From positions 25,884 through 89,883 of the forward strand of contig CALAYL010000029.1 in NCBI GenBank assembly GCA_937894725.1: a stretch of DNA of 64,000 nt, given 5' to 3'. The position numbers were made by a program, and so were the translations under genes. Under the pieces are notes generated by a model. The model had not been told where the DNA came from. It saw only the letters and a list, made by a program, of their open reading frames with translations, and ran no database searches. The stretch is from an uncultured Bacteroidota bacterium (GTDB taxonomy: Bacteria; Bacteroidota; Bacteroidia; Chitinophagales; LD1). This document shows positions 9,134-17,563 of the stretch, piece by piece; the first letter of the stretch is position 1; every line of letters begins with the position of its first letter.

Positions 9134-10330
9134 ATGCGCATTTATTCGTTTTTTCTTTTTTCCCTTCTCCTTTTCGGTTGTAGAAACACTACACCCAAAA
9201 ACAAGCAAAATTCGGAAGCTACTCCTAGCTCGATAGATACCTCAGCCTCCATAGTGACGGCTACGGTGAATGAGGATAATGCCTATCAGCAAACAGCGTT
9301 GTATCTCGCTGGCTTGGCTACCGTTGCTGATAAAAAGATAAACCCTAGTATTATTCAAAATGATGCGTATCGTCTTTTTTCGGATTCGCTCAATAGAGGC
9401 TTTGAAAATATGGAAATGGCTCGTTTGAGTAAGATGAGAAATTGGGCGCAGACAGAGCTAAAGGAAGAGCAAGCTGCGAAAACGGTTTTTTATCCATTTA
9501 GCGGCCCAGACATACTGCATTGTGTACAGTTTTATCCAAATGCAGATCAATATATTTTGATAGCACTCGAAAAATACGGCTCGCTACCTATGCTCGAAAA
9601 AATGGATACCGCTAAGGCGATGCAATATCTCAGCTCGGTAACCTCCTCACTCGAAGATATTTTTGGGAAGAGTTATTTTATTACTCGCAAAATGCTCAAG
9701 GATGTAAGCAATAGCGTGAACGGTTTTGTGCCATTAGCTTCTGTGTTTTTGGTGCGCTCTGGTTTTGAAATCAAGGATGTACAATACAAGCACCTCAATG
9801 ACGATGGTTCATTTTCGACCTTGTCGTTTGACTCTTGTGGTAGAAGAGTAAATGATTTGGTCGAAATATATTTTACAAAAAAAGGCGAAAACCTTCTGCG
9901 CAAAGTGTTGTATTTCCGCACCAATCTTTGTGATGATCCTTTTGGTGGAATGAAGAGTTTTAAAGAAAACATTGCGCTACAAAACTATCTCAATGCGTTG
10001 CCCGAGTTTTATACTTATGTGAAGTCTGCTTCGTATCTAATGAACTATCCTTCGTTTGACATTATTCGAAAAATCTGTTTAGCAAAAAGCAAATCTATCT
10101 TACAAGACGACACTGGGGTTGCGCTTCGCTATCTTGACAGTACTAAATGGACTATTAAGCTGTTTGGCAATTATGTAAAACCCGTGTCAGATTTTTCGGG
10201 CGTGTGGCAAGAAGACTTGAAGGCGGCTTATGTAAAAGATAGTTTATCGATTCAAAAGATACCTTTTTCGCTTGGTTATCACTGGGGTGATCAAAACACG
10301 CAAAACTTGATGAAATTTACTCGAAAATAG
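9134..10330 (+). CDS. Lipoprotein of unknown function
   Basis: A 398-aa protein with a lipoprotein signal peptide (MRIYSFFLFSLLLFGC, lipidated Cys16), followed by a Ser/Thr/Asn-rich linker and then a mixed alpha/beta region. I do not recognise the family. It is followed after 26 bp by a secreted serine hydrolase, so the two are probably co-transcribed and may act together in the envelope. That link is only inferred from spacing. Confidence 0.7.
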   Translation: MRIYSFFLFSLLLFGCRNTTPKNKQNSEATPSSIDTSASIVTATVNEDNAYQQTALYLAGLATVADKKINPSIIQNDAYRLFSDSLNRGFENMEMARLSKMRNWAQTELKEEQAAKTVFYPFSGPDILHCVQFYPNADQYILIALEKYGSLPMLEKMDTAKAMQYLSSVTSSLEDIFGKSYFITRKMLKDVSNSVNGFVPLASVFLVRSGFEIKDVQYKHLNDDGSFSTLSFDSCGRRVNDLVEIYFTKKGENLLRKVLYFRTNLCDDPFGGMKSFKENIALQNYLNALPEFYTYVKSASYLMNYPSFDIIRKICLAKSKSILQDDTGVALRYLDSTKWTIKLFGNYVKPVSDFSGVWQEDLKAAYVKDSLSIQKIPFSLGYHWGDQNTQNLMKFTRK

Positions 10331-10356
10331 TTTCTTCTTTTTTTCTATTTTAGAAA

Positions 10357-11556
10357 ATGAGTTGGCGTTTGATTTTGGGGTGTTTTTTAACTACCATAAA
10401 TAGTTGCTTGTTTTCGCAAGCGGATTTTTCGTTTGAGCAGTTATTTGAAAAAAATGCTTCCTCTTTTGATAGTATCATAGACCGTAAAAAAGAATACCGC
10501 CTCCAAATCGCTTATACCCAAATAGACCGTACGGCCAATGGAACGCCTATTACAAAAACATATACTTTTGATGCAGACAAGTACTACTATTATGCTGCTA
10601 GTCTTGTCAAATTTCCGGCTGCTGTATTTTGTTTAGAAAAATTTAATCGATTGGCCAAATATGGTATTTCGCTGTCGGATTCATTTGATATAAACAATAC
10701 GGCTTGTGCAAATCTGACAAAGGAAAACCTATGGAAAAATAAGTCGCCTCGAAATTTTTCGTTTTTACTAAAAAACTTGTTGGTCATAAGCGACAACAAT
10801 GCGTTTAACCCTATCTACGATTTTGTGACTCCAATAGAGTTTGCTCAACGGTTTGAACGGCTAAGATTTAAAGATGCGGTAGTGTGTAGGCGATTTGCTA
10901 AATGTGACTTGGCAGAAAATAGTAAGGCAAATGGGATAACCTTTTTTGACGAATCTGGGTCTATAAAAATGGAGCAGATGGCTATGAATTTTGATTTTGT
11001 GCATGCGTATGCTGGTAAATTAAATTCTCGTGTAGGTCGTGGGTTTCTCGATGGAAAATTAAAGCAACATCCTTTTGATTTTTCGGATTATAATTATGTC
11101 CGTTTATCTGACTTGCATCAGTTGATGCAGTGGGTCGTTTTTGAAGATAGCACTCAACTAAAGCTGCGAAGCAGCGATTTTTTGTTTTTGAAAAATACGC
11201 TTAGTCAATATCCTCGTTCGCTCAGTATGACAGACTTTGACGAAAAAAAATATCCCGATAGTTACATGAAGTATTTTTGGCGTGCAGACTCTTCCCAAAC
11301 AGTTATTCCTTCAAGGTTTCATCTTTATAACAAAGTAGGTCAAGCGTATGGATTTTTGTCAGACTGTATGTATTTTAAAGATATAGAAAACGGTATTGAG
11401 TTTTTTTTAACGGCTTCTATTTATGTAAATAAAAATGAAACATTAAACGATGGCAAGTATGAATATGCTAGCACTGGATTTCCTTTTTTAGAAAATATTT
11501 TTGCTGCTATATATAACCATGAGGTAGAGCGCAGAGCTAAATCTGAACCTAGATAA
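10357..11556 (+). CDS. Secreted serine hydrolase related to class A beta-lactamases
   Basis: A 399-aa protein with an N-terminal export signal (hydrophobic residues 4-20). It has the penicillin-recognising serine hydrolase motifs: S82-L-V-K85 (SxxK, acylating Ser and general-base Lys) and S145-D-N147 (SDN loop), spaced as in class A enzymes. A late YNKVGQAYGF segment is a candidate for the KTG-strand counterpart but is not canonical. At 399 aa it is longer than a true class A beta-lactamase (about 290), with inserts between motifs. It could be a peptidoglycan-acting or other amide/ester hydrolase; drug resistance should not be assumed. Likely co-transcribed with the lipoprotein 26 bp upstream. 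Confidence 0.78.
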   Translation: MSWRLILGCFLTTINSCLFSQADFSFEQLFEKNASSFDSIIDRKKEYRLQIAYTQIDRTANGTPITKTYTFDADKYYYYAASLVKFPAAVFCLEKFNRLAKYGISLSDSFDINNTACANLTKENLWKNKSPRNFSFLLKNLLVISDNNAFNPIYDFVTPIEFAQRFERLRFKDAVVCRRFAKCDLAENSKANGITFFDESGSIKMEQMAMNFDFVHAYAGKLNSRVGRGFLDGKLKQHPFDFSDYNYVRLSDLHQLMQWVVFEDSTQLKLRSSDFLFLKNTLSQYPRSLSMTDFDEKKYPDSYMKYFWRADSSQTVIPSRFHLYNKVGQAYGFLSDCMYFKDIENGIEFFLTASIYVNKNETLNDGKYEYASTGFPFLENIFAAIYNHEVERRAKSEPR

Positions 11557-11570
11557 AAACCTTCTTTCTT

Positions 11571-12818
11571 TTAATATATTAAATTCTGCTTCTCCTCTTC
11601 CGTTTTGATACGGCTATAAGCTACCAAAATCGAAAAGGAAATAATATTTGAGACATAAAATAGATAATGATGCGGCTGAAGGAAAAAGTTATAAAAAATG
11701 AGTAATGAAAATTTAAGACAACAGAGTAGGAAAAGTGTTTCGTTTTGCTTGGTGATTTTTTTGTAGAAAACAGCAAAAAAAAGAAATGGAGAAAACAAAT
11801 ACGCCAACTTAAAAATCAACATATAGGTTTTGAAATTACCGTGATAAAAAAACTTGGCTAGACCTATTCCTTCGTTTATGAAACTTTGCATCATGAGCGC
11901 TCTATTACTATCCGAAAAAGCTACCATGTATGTCTTTTCTGTATTTAAAAACACCTCGTAATTATAAATAGCTTTAGTGAAAAACATAATGGATAAAGAA
12001 AATAGAAAGACTAAGCTACCTGTATAGATTGTCCACTTTTTTTCGTTTTTGAAAAAGAACATCCAAACAAAATAAAATAGCATCCAGGGCAAAAACGAAT
12101 ACCTACTCAATAGACAAAAGGTAATAGCTGCAGCCGAAAAAAAAGGATTTCTAAAATAAAGCATGCTTAAGCTCAAAAGTATATAGTAAAACATAACTAC
12201 GCCTTCCTGACAATACACAAATGTATAAGAGTAATACCTATATGTGGCGGCCAATATCGTTGCTATAGCTATCAAAAAAACAAAACTTCCTATCATATTT
12301 CTTTCTTTATTTTTTATAAAAAAAAGAGAGACAACTCCTGCCACAAAAAGGAAAAGTGAGACATAGCGCATATCAAAGTCAAAAATTATGGCTGGTAAAT
12401 ATGGTAACCACATCATGGGTAAATATACGGCTTGTGCTCCACCCCAGAGTTCGTACATAATATTATTAGGAAGTTCTCCTCGCAAAAATCGTTCGTTCAT
12501 AATTTTTATAACGGGCAGCATATCTCCCAGATTGGGATTAATAGGCGAGTCTATTATCTTAATTATAAAATGGAATGATGAAAAACTGAGTATAAAAAGC
12601 AAGACCATTGATAAAAGTGTGCTTACTTTTTTTGTTGAAATTTTGTGTATTGGGTTTTTAAAAATTAAAGGTAGAATAGCGATAAGTAGGCCAGTCAAAA
12701 AATAAAGAATACTAAGTGTATTTATATCTCCGAATCGTGCTGTGAATGGGAGGATGAAGCTTTCTGAAATAATAAGAAAACCAAAAAAGAAAAGAGGAAT
12801 ACTTCCGAAATTTTTCAT
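11571..12818 (-). CDS. Polytopic membrane protein, possibly GT-C fold glycosyltransferase
   Basis: A 415-aa integral membrane protein with about ten hydrophobic segments. The first extracytoplasmic loop contains a GDMLPVIKIMNERFLRGELP stretch that resembles the acidic loop-1 pattern of GT-C membrane glycosyltransferases (mannosyl/arabinosyltransferase-like families). I cannot place it in a named family. It converges with the serine hydrolase gene ending at 11556, with only 14 bp between stops. It lies 36 bp downstream of the class-C-like hydrolase gene on the same strand and may be the last gene of the psd operon. Confidence 0.65.
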   Translation of the reverse strand: MKNFGSIPLFFFGFLIISESFILPFTARFGDINTLSILYFLTGLLIAILPLIFKNPIHKISTKKVSTLLSMVLLFILSFSSFHFIIKIIDSPINPNLGDMLPVIKIMNERFLRGELPNNIMYELWGGAQAVYLPMMWLPYLPAIIFDFDMRYVSLFLFVAGVVSLFFIKNKERNMIGSFVFLIAIATILAATYRYYSYTFVYCQEGVVMFYYILLSLSMLYFRNPFFSAAAITFCLLSRYSFLPWMLFYFVWMFFFKNEKKWTIYTGSLVFLFSLSIMFFTKAIYNYEVFLNTEKTYMVAFSDSNRALMMQSFINEGIGLAKFFYHGNFKTYMLIFKLAYLFSPFLFFAVFYKKITKQNETLFLLCCLKFSLLIFYNFFLQPHHYLFYVSNIISFSILVAYSRIKTEEEKQNLIY

Positions 12819-12854
12819 GGCTATTTTGTACTTAAAAATACTTTTTATTTTGAC

Positions 12855-13994
12855 TTATTTAGCCCATTGTTGTCTGACTGCTCTTACCAAATACTGATAG
12901 AGAGCGGGAATTTTTCCACTGTCTTTTTTTCTAAAATCGCGAGAATTGTCTCTTTTTCCAAAGCGCACAAAAACGATATTTTCTTTTGATAACACCGCTA
13001 CATATTGTCCAAACATACCATCGGCTGTATAATCGCCCCCTCCATCTACATTTCTTGCCCACCACAATAATCCATAATCTGTTGTTGGATTTCCTCTTTT
13101 GTCTGGGTTTCCATGTGGCACGATAGATTGCCTTACGTAGGCGGTGTCAACAATTTGTTCTCCTTTCCAATTTCCAAGATGACTATACAAAAGTCCTATG
13201 CGCACTAAATCTGCTGCGGTTGTATTCATACAGCAGTAAGACCGTTCATCGCCATTTTCCTTTTTATCAATAGTCCATCGAGCATCATTTTCTGCACCTA
13301 TTTTTGACCACAGTTTTTGAGAGGCATATTCAGATACAGGTATTCCTGTAATTTCTCGAAGCATCAAGGTAAGTACCTGCGGATCTATATTTTTGTATTC
13401 GAATCGAGATGCAGGAGATAGTTCTGAATGTAAACTATCGACAAGACCTTTCACATCATTTCCATAAAACAACATTGATAGCTGTCCATGGAGCTGTGCA
13501 TTATCATGATAACTTACTCCAGAGCTCATTTGCATAAAGTGCTTTATCTTGATTGTATCCATTCCTTGCTTTCGAAATGGTGGATAATACAAGGCCACAG
13601 GATCTTCTATGCTTTTTATTTTTCCTTCTTTTATGGCTATTCCTATCAAAATATTAACGACCGACTTTGTAGCTGAAAAAGGATTTGACCTTTTTATTTC
13701 TTTCTTTTGGTTTGGTGACCATATAGCTATCAAACTATCTTTTTTAAAAACCATAAAAGCTGTAGATCCAGTATGCTTCAGTTTTTTAGCAATATCTTCC
13801 GAATTTTTTATTTTATATACACCTAGTCTTGAAACATCGTGTGGTTGTGGCTTTTGAGCTTTTACTACATGGTATGGAAAATGACGATATTCATAAATTC
13901 CTGGCTTATTATAAATTACAGCATGTAGCGTTTGTTTACTACAAGAAGATAGTAGAAATAGAAATAAGACGCTACATAAAACTAAACGAATCAT
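12855..13994 (-). CDS. Lipoprotein serine hydrolase, class C beta-lactamase/esterase family
   Basis: A 379-aa lipoprotein (LLSSC lipobox, Cys18) with a beta-lactamase/transpeptidase-like domain. The motifs are S107-A-T-K110 (SxxK) and Y200-K-N202 (YxN). The third motif is a GMFGQYV-type segment near residue 326 in place of KTG/HxG. These residues mark the class C/AmpC-like family of esterases and D-aminopeptidases. The start codon overlaps the psd stop (ATGA), so it is translationally coupled to psd. That suggests a role in envelope or lipid maintenance, although the substrate is unknown. Confidence 0.83.
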   Translation of the reverse strand: MIRLVLCSVLFLFLLSSCSKQTLHAVIYNKPGIYEYRHFPYHVVKAQKPQPHDVSRLGVYKIKNSEDIAKKLKHTGSTAFMVFKKDSLIAIWSPNQKKEIKRSNPFSATKSVVNILIGIAIKEGKIKSIEDPVALYYPPFRKQGMDTIKIKHFMQMSSGVSYHDNAQLHGQLSMLFYGNDVKGLVDSLHSELSPASRFEYKNIDPQVLTLMLREITGIPVSEYASQKLWSKIGAENDARWTIDKKENGDERSYCCMNTTAADLVRIGLLYSHLGNWKGEQIVDTAYVRQSIVPHGNPDKRGNPTTDYGLLWWARNVDGGGDYTADGMFGQYVAVLSKENIVFVRFGKRDNSRDFRKKDSGKIPALYQYLVRAVRQQWAK

Positions 13995-14644
13995 GGGTTT
14001 ATTTTGGCTAAAATCGTTTCTCCATCAATAACGGTTTGTCCTATTGTCACATTGGGTGTATATCCTTGTGGAAGAACAACCGTAATTTGCGATCCCAATT
14101 TTATCAAGCCAATTAAATCCCCTTTTTTCTTTTGTTCTACAGGCTTTACAAAATCAACAATTCTTCGAGCTAAGAAACCTGCAATCTGTACTACTTTTAT
14201 TTTTTTCCCATTTGCATCTTCAATCAATATTTCATTATGCTCATTTTCAAAACGAATGCCTAAATCATTGCTCATAAGAATGGCGTTATTAAAACTTCCA
14301 TCTGTGTGTTTGTGACTAAGTATTTTTCCATCTACTGGCATTCGCTGATAGTGTACGTGGGTTGGATTCATTTGGATAGAAACAATATAGCCTGCTGTAT
14401 CCACATCATTTGTCCACAAGTGGATAACTCCAAATTTTTCTTTCGTTACATTTATCCATTCTTGGTTAAACTGCGTGATACTCACAATCTCTCCATTCGC
14501 AGGACTCACCATGGCGGTAGGGTCTAGCACAATAACACGCTCAGGACATCGCAAAAACCAAAAACGATAAAACAGTGCAAACACTATGACAAATACGGCA
14601 AGGGCTGCTGCCAAGTATTTTAGGGGTGTTTTTATTTTTTTCAT
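13991..14644 (-). CDS. psd: Phosphatidylserine decarboxylase family protein (short type)
   Basis: A 217-aa proenzyme of the short phosphatidylserine/archaetidylserine decarboxylase type, which makes phosphatidylethanolamine at the inner membrane. The ATG at 14644 gives MKKIKTPLKY and a membrane anchor at about residues 9-30; an earlier in-frame ATG (14662) would add six residues. The region VSIQMNPTHVHYQRMPVDGK is typical of the family. The self-cleavage site is LGSQ near the C-terminus, with Ser185 as the residue expected to become the pyruvoyl group; the more usual sequence is LGST or GSR, and the Gly-Ser pair is kept. No phosphatidylserine synthase gene is adjacent. It overlaps the downstream hydrolase gene. 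Confidence 0.87.
   Translation of the reverse strand: MKKIKTPLKYLAAALAVFVIVFALFYRFWFLRCPERVIVLDPTAMVSPANGEIVSITQFNQEWINVTKEKFGVIHLWTNDVDTAGYIVSIQMNPTHVHYQRMPVDGKILSHKHTDGSFNNAILMSNDLGIRFENEHNEILIEDANGKKIKVVQIAGFLARRIVDFVKPVEQKKKGDLIGLIKLGSQITVVLPQGYTPNVTIGQTVIDGETILAKINP
14410..14427 (+). other. Pair of DnaA-box-like 9-mers inside psd
   Basis: TTGTCCACA (14410-14418) and, on the other strand, TTATCCACT (14419-14427) are back to back. Each has one mismatch to TTATCCACA. They lie in coding sequence 270-290 bp from the main cluster, so they may be part of the same initiator-binding region or a coding coincidence. Confidence 0.35.
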
Positions 14645-14697
14645 AGGGCAAATGTAATGCACCTAATGGAAATCTGTCTTTTGTTTTGCTTTTTTAT

Positions 14698-15096
14698 TAT
14701 TCCACATAGCTAATTAATAATAACTAAGATTAAAATAAATAGGAATTTAAATACAGTTATTAAGGCTGTGGATTTCGTGATATTTATTTTTTTCTTCTAT
14801 TCTTTTTTCGGTTATCCCCCACCTGTCCACAGCTGTCCACATTTTTGTTAGTCCTTATAAGTTTCAATTTTACGAGTGTTTTTAAGATTATTCCACATGT
14901 CTCTTTTTTATAATTAACACGGGTAGCTTGATAATTTCATATCCACATTCTCTTTTGCTCGTTGTGTACATTGTCCTTCTTACAAACATGTAAAAAAGCC
15001 GATTTTATGACTGTCATTTTTTATTAAAAATCAATTTTTGTTGTAGCTTATGTTTCCACATCTTTTTGATTGTTTCCACATAGCACTTGTGGATAG
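14698..15096. other. Candidate replication origin (oriC): cluster of DnaA-box-like sites in an AT-rich gap
   Basis: The 440-bp gap between psd and nadD has no gene. It contains nine 9-mers ending in TCCACA on one strand or the other: 14698-14706, 14823-14831, 14833-14841, 14889-14897, 14939-14947, 15052-15060 and 15072-15080 on plus, and 14767-14775 and 15088-15096 on minus. Two (14939 and 15088) differ from the DnaA box TTATCCACA at one base and the rest at two. Several occur as identical pairs (TATTCCACA twice, CTGTCCACA twice, GTTTCCACA twice). A very AT-rich stretch (14711-14760) could be the unwinding element. From base composition I would expect well under one TCCACA in this length. dnaA itself is not in the window. 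Confidence 0.6.
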
Positions 15097-15100
15097 CACT

Positions 15101-15673
15101 TTATCGATAGAGATTATAGTCTTCAATGTATTTCCATACTTTTTCTGGAAGTAGATACTTAGCCGATTTTTTTGCTTTTATAAGTGTTCTTATAAATGTG
15201 GCAGATATATCTAGGTATGGAAAATCTAATACTTTTATTTTTTCTTGATTATATTCTACTTGAGTTTTCATGTCTCTTTTATATACATATATAGGGTAGT
15301 CTCTTTTTATAATATCTCCGTTTTTCCAATTATCTATTTGGGCTATATTATCTTCACCCATTATAATAGAGAAATTATGCTGCGGATATTTTTCTTTTAG
15401 ATAAAGCAATGTATCTATAGTATAGGATGGCTTTGGCATTCTAAATTCAATATCAGTAGCTCTAAAATTGGGATTATCTTCAATGGCTAATTGTACAAGA
15501 TATAGTCTATCCTGTTCTTTTAACAAGCTTCCTTTTTTCTTAAATGGATTTTGTGGAGATACCACAAACCAAATTTGATCTAGCGTGGTATTTTCTAGTG
15601 TTAGGTTGGCTATTATCAAATGTCCATGATGAATAGGATTAAATGAACCAAAGAATAATCCGATTTTCATCAA
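15101..15673 (-). CDS. nadD: Nicotinate-nucleotide adenylyltransferase
   Basis: A 190-aa cytoplasmic enzyme of NAD biosynthesis that joins nicotinate mononucleotide and ATP to give deamido-NAD. The nucleotidyltransferase signature GSFNPIHHGH is at residues 9-18, with the HxGH catalytic motif. The C-terminal ISATFIR segment is the counterpart of the family's ISSTxIR phosphate-binding motif. The start ATGATGA overlaps the corA stop, so the two are translationally coupled. The gene ends 5 bp from the last DnaA-box-like site of the candidate origin. Confidence 0.93.
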   Translation of the reverse strand: MMKIGLFFGSFNPIHHGHLIIANLTLENTTLDQIWFVVSPQNPFKKKGSLLKEQDRLYLVQLAIEDNPNFRATDIEFRMPKPSYTIDTLLYLKEKYPQHNFSIIMGEDNIAQIDNWKNGDIIKRDYPIYVYKRDMKTQVEYNQEKIKVLDFPYLDISATFIRTLIKAKKSAKYLLPEKVWKYIEDYNLYR

Positions 15674-16689
15674 TAATATTTTTTGTATTTGAAATAGATG
15701 AGTAAAGATAATGCTATAGTCACCATCAATAACAAAACAACATAATATCCATTTTGTAATTGAAGTTCTGGCATATGCTGAAAATTCATTCCATACAAAC
15801 TGGCTATAAAAGATAAGGGTATAAAAATAGAAGACATGATAGTAAGTGTTTTCATCACTTCATTCATTTTGTTGTTTACAGAAGAATGAAAGAGTTCGAT
15901 CAAGCTCGATACTGTTTCGCGATGTGTATCTACATGGTCTATCACTCTCAATATATGATCATTTAAATCTCGTAGATATAGTTTGTTTTGTTTTTCAAAA
16001 TAGGGAACATCAAGCCGCAATAAGGTTTGAATAATGTCATTTACTGGTGCTATTCCTTTACGCGTTTGAAGGAGATGTTTTCGCCATCTGATGAGCCTTG
16101 TCAAATGCGCTTTGATAGGATTTTTATTTAGCTCATCTTCTATTTGTAGAAGGTGTTTATCTATTTTGTCTTCTACTATAAAGTAGGCGTCTATTATAGT
16201 ATCAAGAAGTGCATAAAACAAATAGTCTTCTCCTTTTGAACGCAATATGTTTCCAGTGCTTTTTAGTTTATCTATGGTAGTATTAAATATAGGATAATCA
16301 TCTTCTTCAAATGAAATCACGATATTTTCTTTTATATAAAAACTTACTTGTTGTGAAGTTAACTGCTTTTTCACGTAGAACATTTTGACTACGACCAAAA
16401 CATCTTTTTCATACTCATCAAGTTTTGGCCGTTGTTTTGTATGGATTATATCTTCTTCAGCTAATGCATGGATACCAAACTTTTCGCACACTCTTCCTAT
16501 AAATGCGGTGTCTTTCAATCCTACTATTTTCAGCCAGTATCTATTTTCTCTTGAAGATATATCTATGGCATTTATATTTTCTGTTACTTCTTTTTTTTCA
16601 AATACATCCTTGTTGTAACTATAAAGTATAGCTGTTGTTTTGACTTGATAGTCTAATGCAGGATTGTATATGTTTTTTTCTTCTATCAC
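15670..16689 (-). CDS. corA: Magnesium/cobalt transporter CorA
   Basis: A 339-aa CorA-family divalent cation channel. A large cytoplasmic alpha/beta and helical domain (about residues 1-275) is followed by two C-terminal membrane helices. The selectivity motif YGMNF, with GMN at residues 300-302, sits between them, and the tail is basic (KYKKYY). The start codon is GTG at 16689. It overlaps nadD by 4 bp downstream and is divergent from the methyltransferase gene at 16731, leaving a 41-bp shared upstream region. Confidence 0.93.
   Translation of the reverse strand: MIEEKNIYNPALDYQVKTTAILYSYNKDVFEKKEVTENINAIDISSRENRYWLKIVGLKDTAFIGRVCEKFGIHALAEEDIIHTKQRPKLDEYEKDVLVVVKMFYVKKQLTSQQVSFYIKENIVISFEEDDYPIFNTTIDKLKSTGNILRSKGEDYLFYALLDTIIDAYFIVEDKIDKHLLQIEDELNKNPIKAHLTRLIRWRKHLLQTRKGIAPVNDIIQTLLRLDVPYFEKQNKLYLRDLNDHILRVIDHVDTHRETVSSLIELFHSSVNNKMNEVMKTLTIMSSIFIPLSFIASLYGMNFQHMPELQLQNGYYVVLLLMVTIALSLLIYFKYKKYY
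16367..16382. other. parS-like site (weak, inside corA)
   Basis: TTTTTCACGTAGAACA matches 12 of the 14 informative positions of the ParB site TGTTNCACGTGNAACA. It lies in coding sequence, as many parS sites do, but could be a coding coincidence. Confidence 0.3.
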
Positions 16690-16730
16690 GCTGAGATAAA
16701 AGTAATAAGTTTAAGGCAGAAAAAAGAAGC

Positions 16731-17528
16731 ATGTTAGAAATCACCAACTCAAGAAATCAACGCATCAAAGATGTATCAAAACTAGATAAGGCGAGTTACC
16801 GAAAGGAAACAGGGTTATTTGTAGTAGAAGGTTTGAGGGAAAATATATTGGCACAAAGGGCAGGGTATAGTTTCAAAGAAATATTTATTTGCAATGAACT
16901 CCTCAAGGAAGATGAAACCTACAACCTAGACATACTGCTCGATGTGGTATTGAAATGTGGTATCACTGTACCCAAATATGTGTATGAAGCCATGGCTTAT
17001 CGAGAAAGTACCGAAGGGGTGATAGGTGTTTTGTATCAAAAAGAAATGACATTGGGTAATCTAAAAGAAATAGAAAATCCTCTTTACCTAATTATCGAGG
17101 GAGTAGAAAAGCCAGGTAATCTTGGCGCTATGCTTCGCACAGCAGATGCAGTAGGTGTAGATGGCGTTATTTTGTGTGATATGAAAACAGACATTTATAA
17201 TCCGAATGTAATCCGTTCAAGTATTGGCACCGTTTTTTCCAACGAAATAGTGATAGATTCCACGGGGAACGTGCTATCCTTTTTAAAAAATAATAACATC
17301 TGTGCTTTTGCTGCACATCTTGAAGCTAGCTCATCTTATTTTGATTTTGATTTTAAAATGCCAACGGCTATAGTAGTAGGAGCGGAGTCCACAGGACTTT
17401 CTGAAATATGGAATGACGCAGCTGTAGAAAAATTAAAAATACCCATGCGAGGAGAAATCGATTCGCTTAATGTTTCTGTAGCAGCAGCGTTGCTTTTGTA
17501 TGAATCGCTCAGGCAGAGGACAAAATAG
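16731..17528 (+). CDS. TrmH/SpoU-family RNA 2'-O-ribose methyltransferase
   Basis: A 265-aa SPOUT-class methyltransferase. An N-terminal substrate-binding region (KETGLFVVEGLREN, residues 25-38) is followed by the SpoU domain. Motif 1 is EGVEKPGNLGAMLRTADA (123-140) with the conserved Asn130 and Arg136, motif 2 is VVGAESTGLS (about 214-223), and motif 3 is IPMRGEIDSLNVSVAAALL (about 235-253), which forms the knotted AdoMet site. The target (23S rRNA or tRNA) cannot be decided from sequence, so no symbol is given. It may be co-transcribed with the GldM-like gene that starts 35 bp downstream. Confidence 0.87.
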   Translation: MLEITNSRNQRIKDVSKLDKASYRKETGLFVVEGLRENILAQRAGYSFKEIFICNELLKEDETYNLDILLDVVLKCGITVPKYVYEAMAYRESTEGVIGVLYQKEMTLGNLKEIENPLYLIIEGVEKPGNLGAMLRTADAVGVDGVILCDMKTDIYNPNVIRSSIGTVFSNEIVIDSTGNVLSFLKNNNICAFAAHLEASSSYFDFDFKMPTAIVVGAESTGLSEIWNDAAVEKLKIPMRGEIDSLNVSVAAALLLYESLRQRTK

Positions 17529-17563
17529 GGATTAGCCAATTTATTCTTTATCTTTAGTTTACC

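Noticed and set aside
13107..13122. TTTCCATGTGGCACG as a parS site
   Set aside because: It matches only 9 of 14 informative positions; it is coding sequence of the class-C-like hydrolase.
17256..17271. GATTCCACGGGGAACG as a further parS site in the methyltransferase gene
   Set aside because: Only 10 of 14 informative positions match and the central CACGTG is broken, so it is not counted with the other sites.
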